Of a stretch of DNA of 5,600 bases, positions 4,996-5,600 are shown piece by piece. The stretch lies in the NCBI GenBank assembly GCA_024277485.1, contig JAJRVA010000242.1:1-5600 (forward strand). The letters are read 5' to 3'. This DNA comes from Deltaproteobacteria bacterium. Its GTDB lineage: Bacteria; Desulfobacterota; Desulfobulbia; Desulfobulbales; Desulfobulbaceae. The number at the start of each line of letters is the position of its first letter. The first letter of the stretch is position 1. Made by a program: the position numbers and the translations under genes. The notes beneath the pieces are model-generated. The model saw only the letters and a list, made by a program, of their open reading frames with translations. It was not told where the DNA came from and ran no database searches.

Positions 4996-5600
4996 TCACC
5001 CTGCCACTGCCAGGTTGATCAGGTACTGGATTCCAGGCAGGGTGATAAACGACACCAGGATACCGTAACCAACCATGGCTGCGGTCAGGCGCGGCTTCAA
5101 CCCGGCAATGGAGGCCAGCGCTCCGGCGGCAACCATGGGCGGCATGGCCGTTTCAAAGAGGGACACTCTGACCTCGGGACCACTCATCCCGGCAAACAGA
5201 CATGCTCCGATAAAGACCAGCGGGGTGACAAGCAGGCGCAGGACCAGGCCTGCCACCAGGGGCAGCCGCTCGGATGAAGGCATGGACAGGCGCAACTGAA
5301 AACCGATCGCAACCATGACCACGGGCACCAGGGATCCGGCCGTCATCGCAAGCATGGACTGGAGCCACTGCGGAAAAACAACCGACCTGAGAAGAAGCGC
5401 GGCAGCCAGGGCTATGAAAGGAGGAAAAAAAATGATTTTCCTGACAACTGTTTTCCAGGTCGGCCGGGCGCCGCTGCCGTACATCGCAAGAATCAGCGTC
5501 CCATAGGTCGACAGGGCCAGGAAGGAACCGAACTGGTCGTACAGGATGGCATAGGGAACACCGCCGCTACCGTAAAACAGCTCCACCATGGGAATACCGA
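4996..5600 (-). CDS. AEC (auxin efflux carrier) family transporter, C-terminal part, truncated by the window edge
   Basis: The minus-strand frame is open from the right edge to TGA at 4998-4996. Two hundred residues are visible, roughly the last two thirds of a family usually about 300 long. The first in-frame ATG (5589) is internal, because the residues before it (GIP) complete the family's typical NTGFLGIP-type helix break. Other landmarks are YAILYDQFGSF near the left end, where AEC proteins often read YAVLYDQ, and ETAMPPMVAAGALA in the second half. Alternating hydrophobic segments suggest about seven membrane spans. The family carries small organic anions such as malate or malonate, and sometimes other metabolites, across the inner membrane. 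The substrate cannot be told from this part. It ends 97 bases before the fusion gene, which has its own promoter-like sequence, so co-transcription is uncertain. Confidence 0.88.
   Translation of the reverse strand, partial: GIPMVELFYGSGGVPYAILYDQFGSFLALSTYGTLILAMYGSGARPTWKTVVRKIIFFPPFIALAAALLLRSVVFPQWLQSMLAMTAGSLVPVVMVAIGFQLRLSMPSSERLPLVAGLVLRLLVTPLVFIGACLFAGMSGPEVRVSLFETAMPPMVAAGALASIAGLKPRLTAAMVGYGILVSFITLPGIQYLINLAVAG

Noticed and set aside
4949..5020. A short plus-strand frame starting ATGGCCGCC in the gap before the transporter stop
   Set aside because: It has about 22 codons, overlaps the GC-rich hairpin and the transporter end, and lacks a ribosome site.

Overview
The window looks like chromosomal housekeeping DNA from a delta-type proteobacterium (Desulfobacterota: Geobacter, Desulfuromonas or Desulfobulbaceae relatives). 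That placement is an inference. It rests on a DHH-CBS-CBS-poly(A)-polymerase fusion protein typical of those lineages, on a compact site-2 protease just downstream of it, and on a relic of the 'VFAVG..GTILHYDG' repeat family often seen in their secreted proteins. The sequence is moderately GC-rich, with AT-rich intergenic pockets.

Layout. Bases 2-787 (+) hold the C-terminal part of an AMP-forming acyl-CoA ligase. It is convergent with everything else, which reads leftward on the minus strand. Bases 788-1253 hold no intact gene: they contain a decayed minus-strand repeat-protein fragment and, next to the tRNA, a terminator-like cluster of inverted repeats. A tRNA-Arg(TCG) with encoded CCA lies at 1254-1330 (-), with a plausible promoter upstream. 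A 206-residue M50B site-2 protease is at 1412-2032 (-). The 190-base gap at 2033-2222 carries two hairpins and a possible promoter. The 891-residue fusion at 2223-4898 (-) dominates the window. It is followed by a 97-base gap containing an exact TATAAT placed so close to the ATG that its mRNA may be leaderless. The C-terminal 200 residues of an AEC-family transporter run off the right edge at 4996-5600 (-).

How the genes relate. The fusion joins a DHH/DHHA1 phosphoesterase, a CBS pair (a probable nucleotide sensor) and a class II tRNA nucleotidyltransferase. It probably maintains tRNA 3' ends (A-adding or CCA-adding) and may also hydrolyse small nucleotides. The tRNA gene nearby already encodes CCA, so for that tRNA the role would be repair. 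The protease, transporter and acyl-CoA ligase have no evident functional link to it. I see no defence island, CRISPR array, intact mobile element or clearly new system. The points most worth a second look are the possible leaderless start, the relic beside the tRNA 3' end, and the alternative-pairing hairpins.
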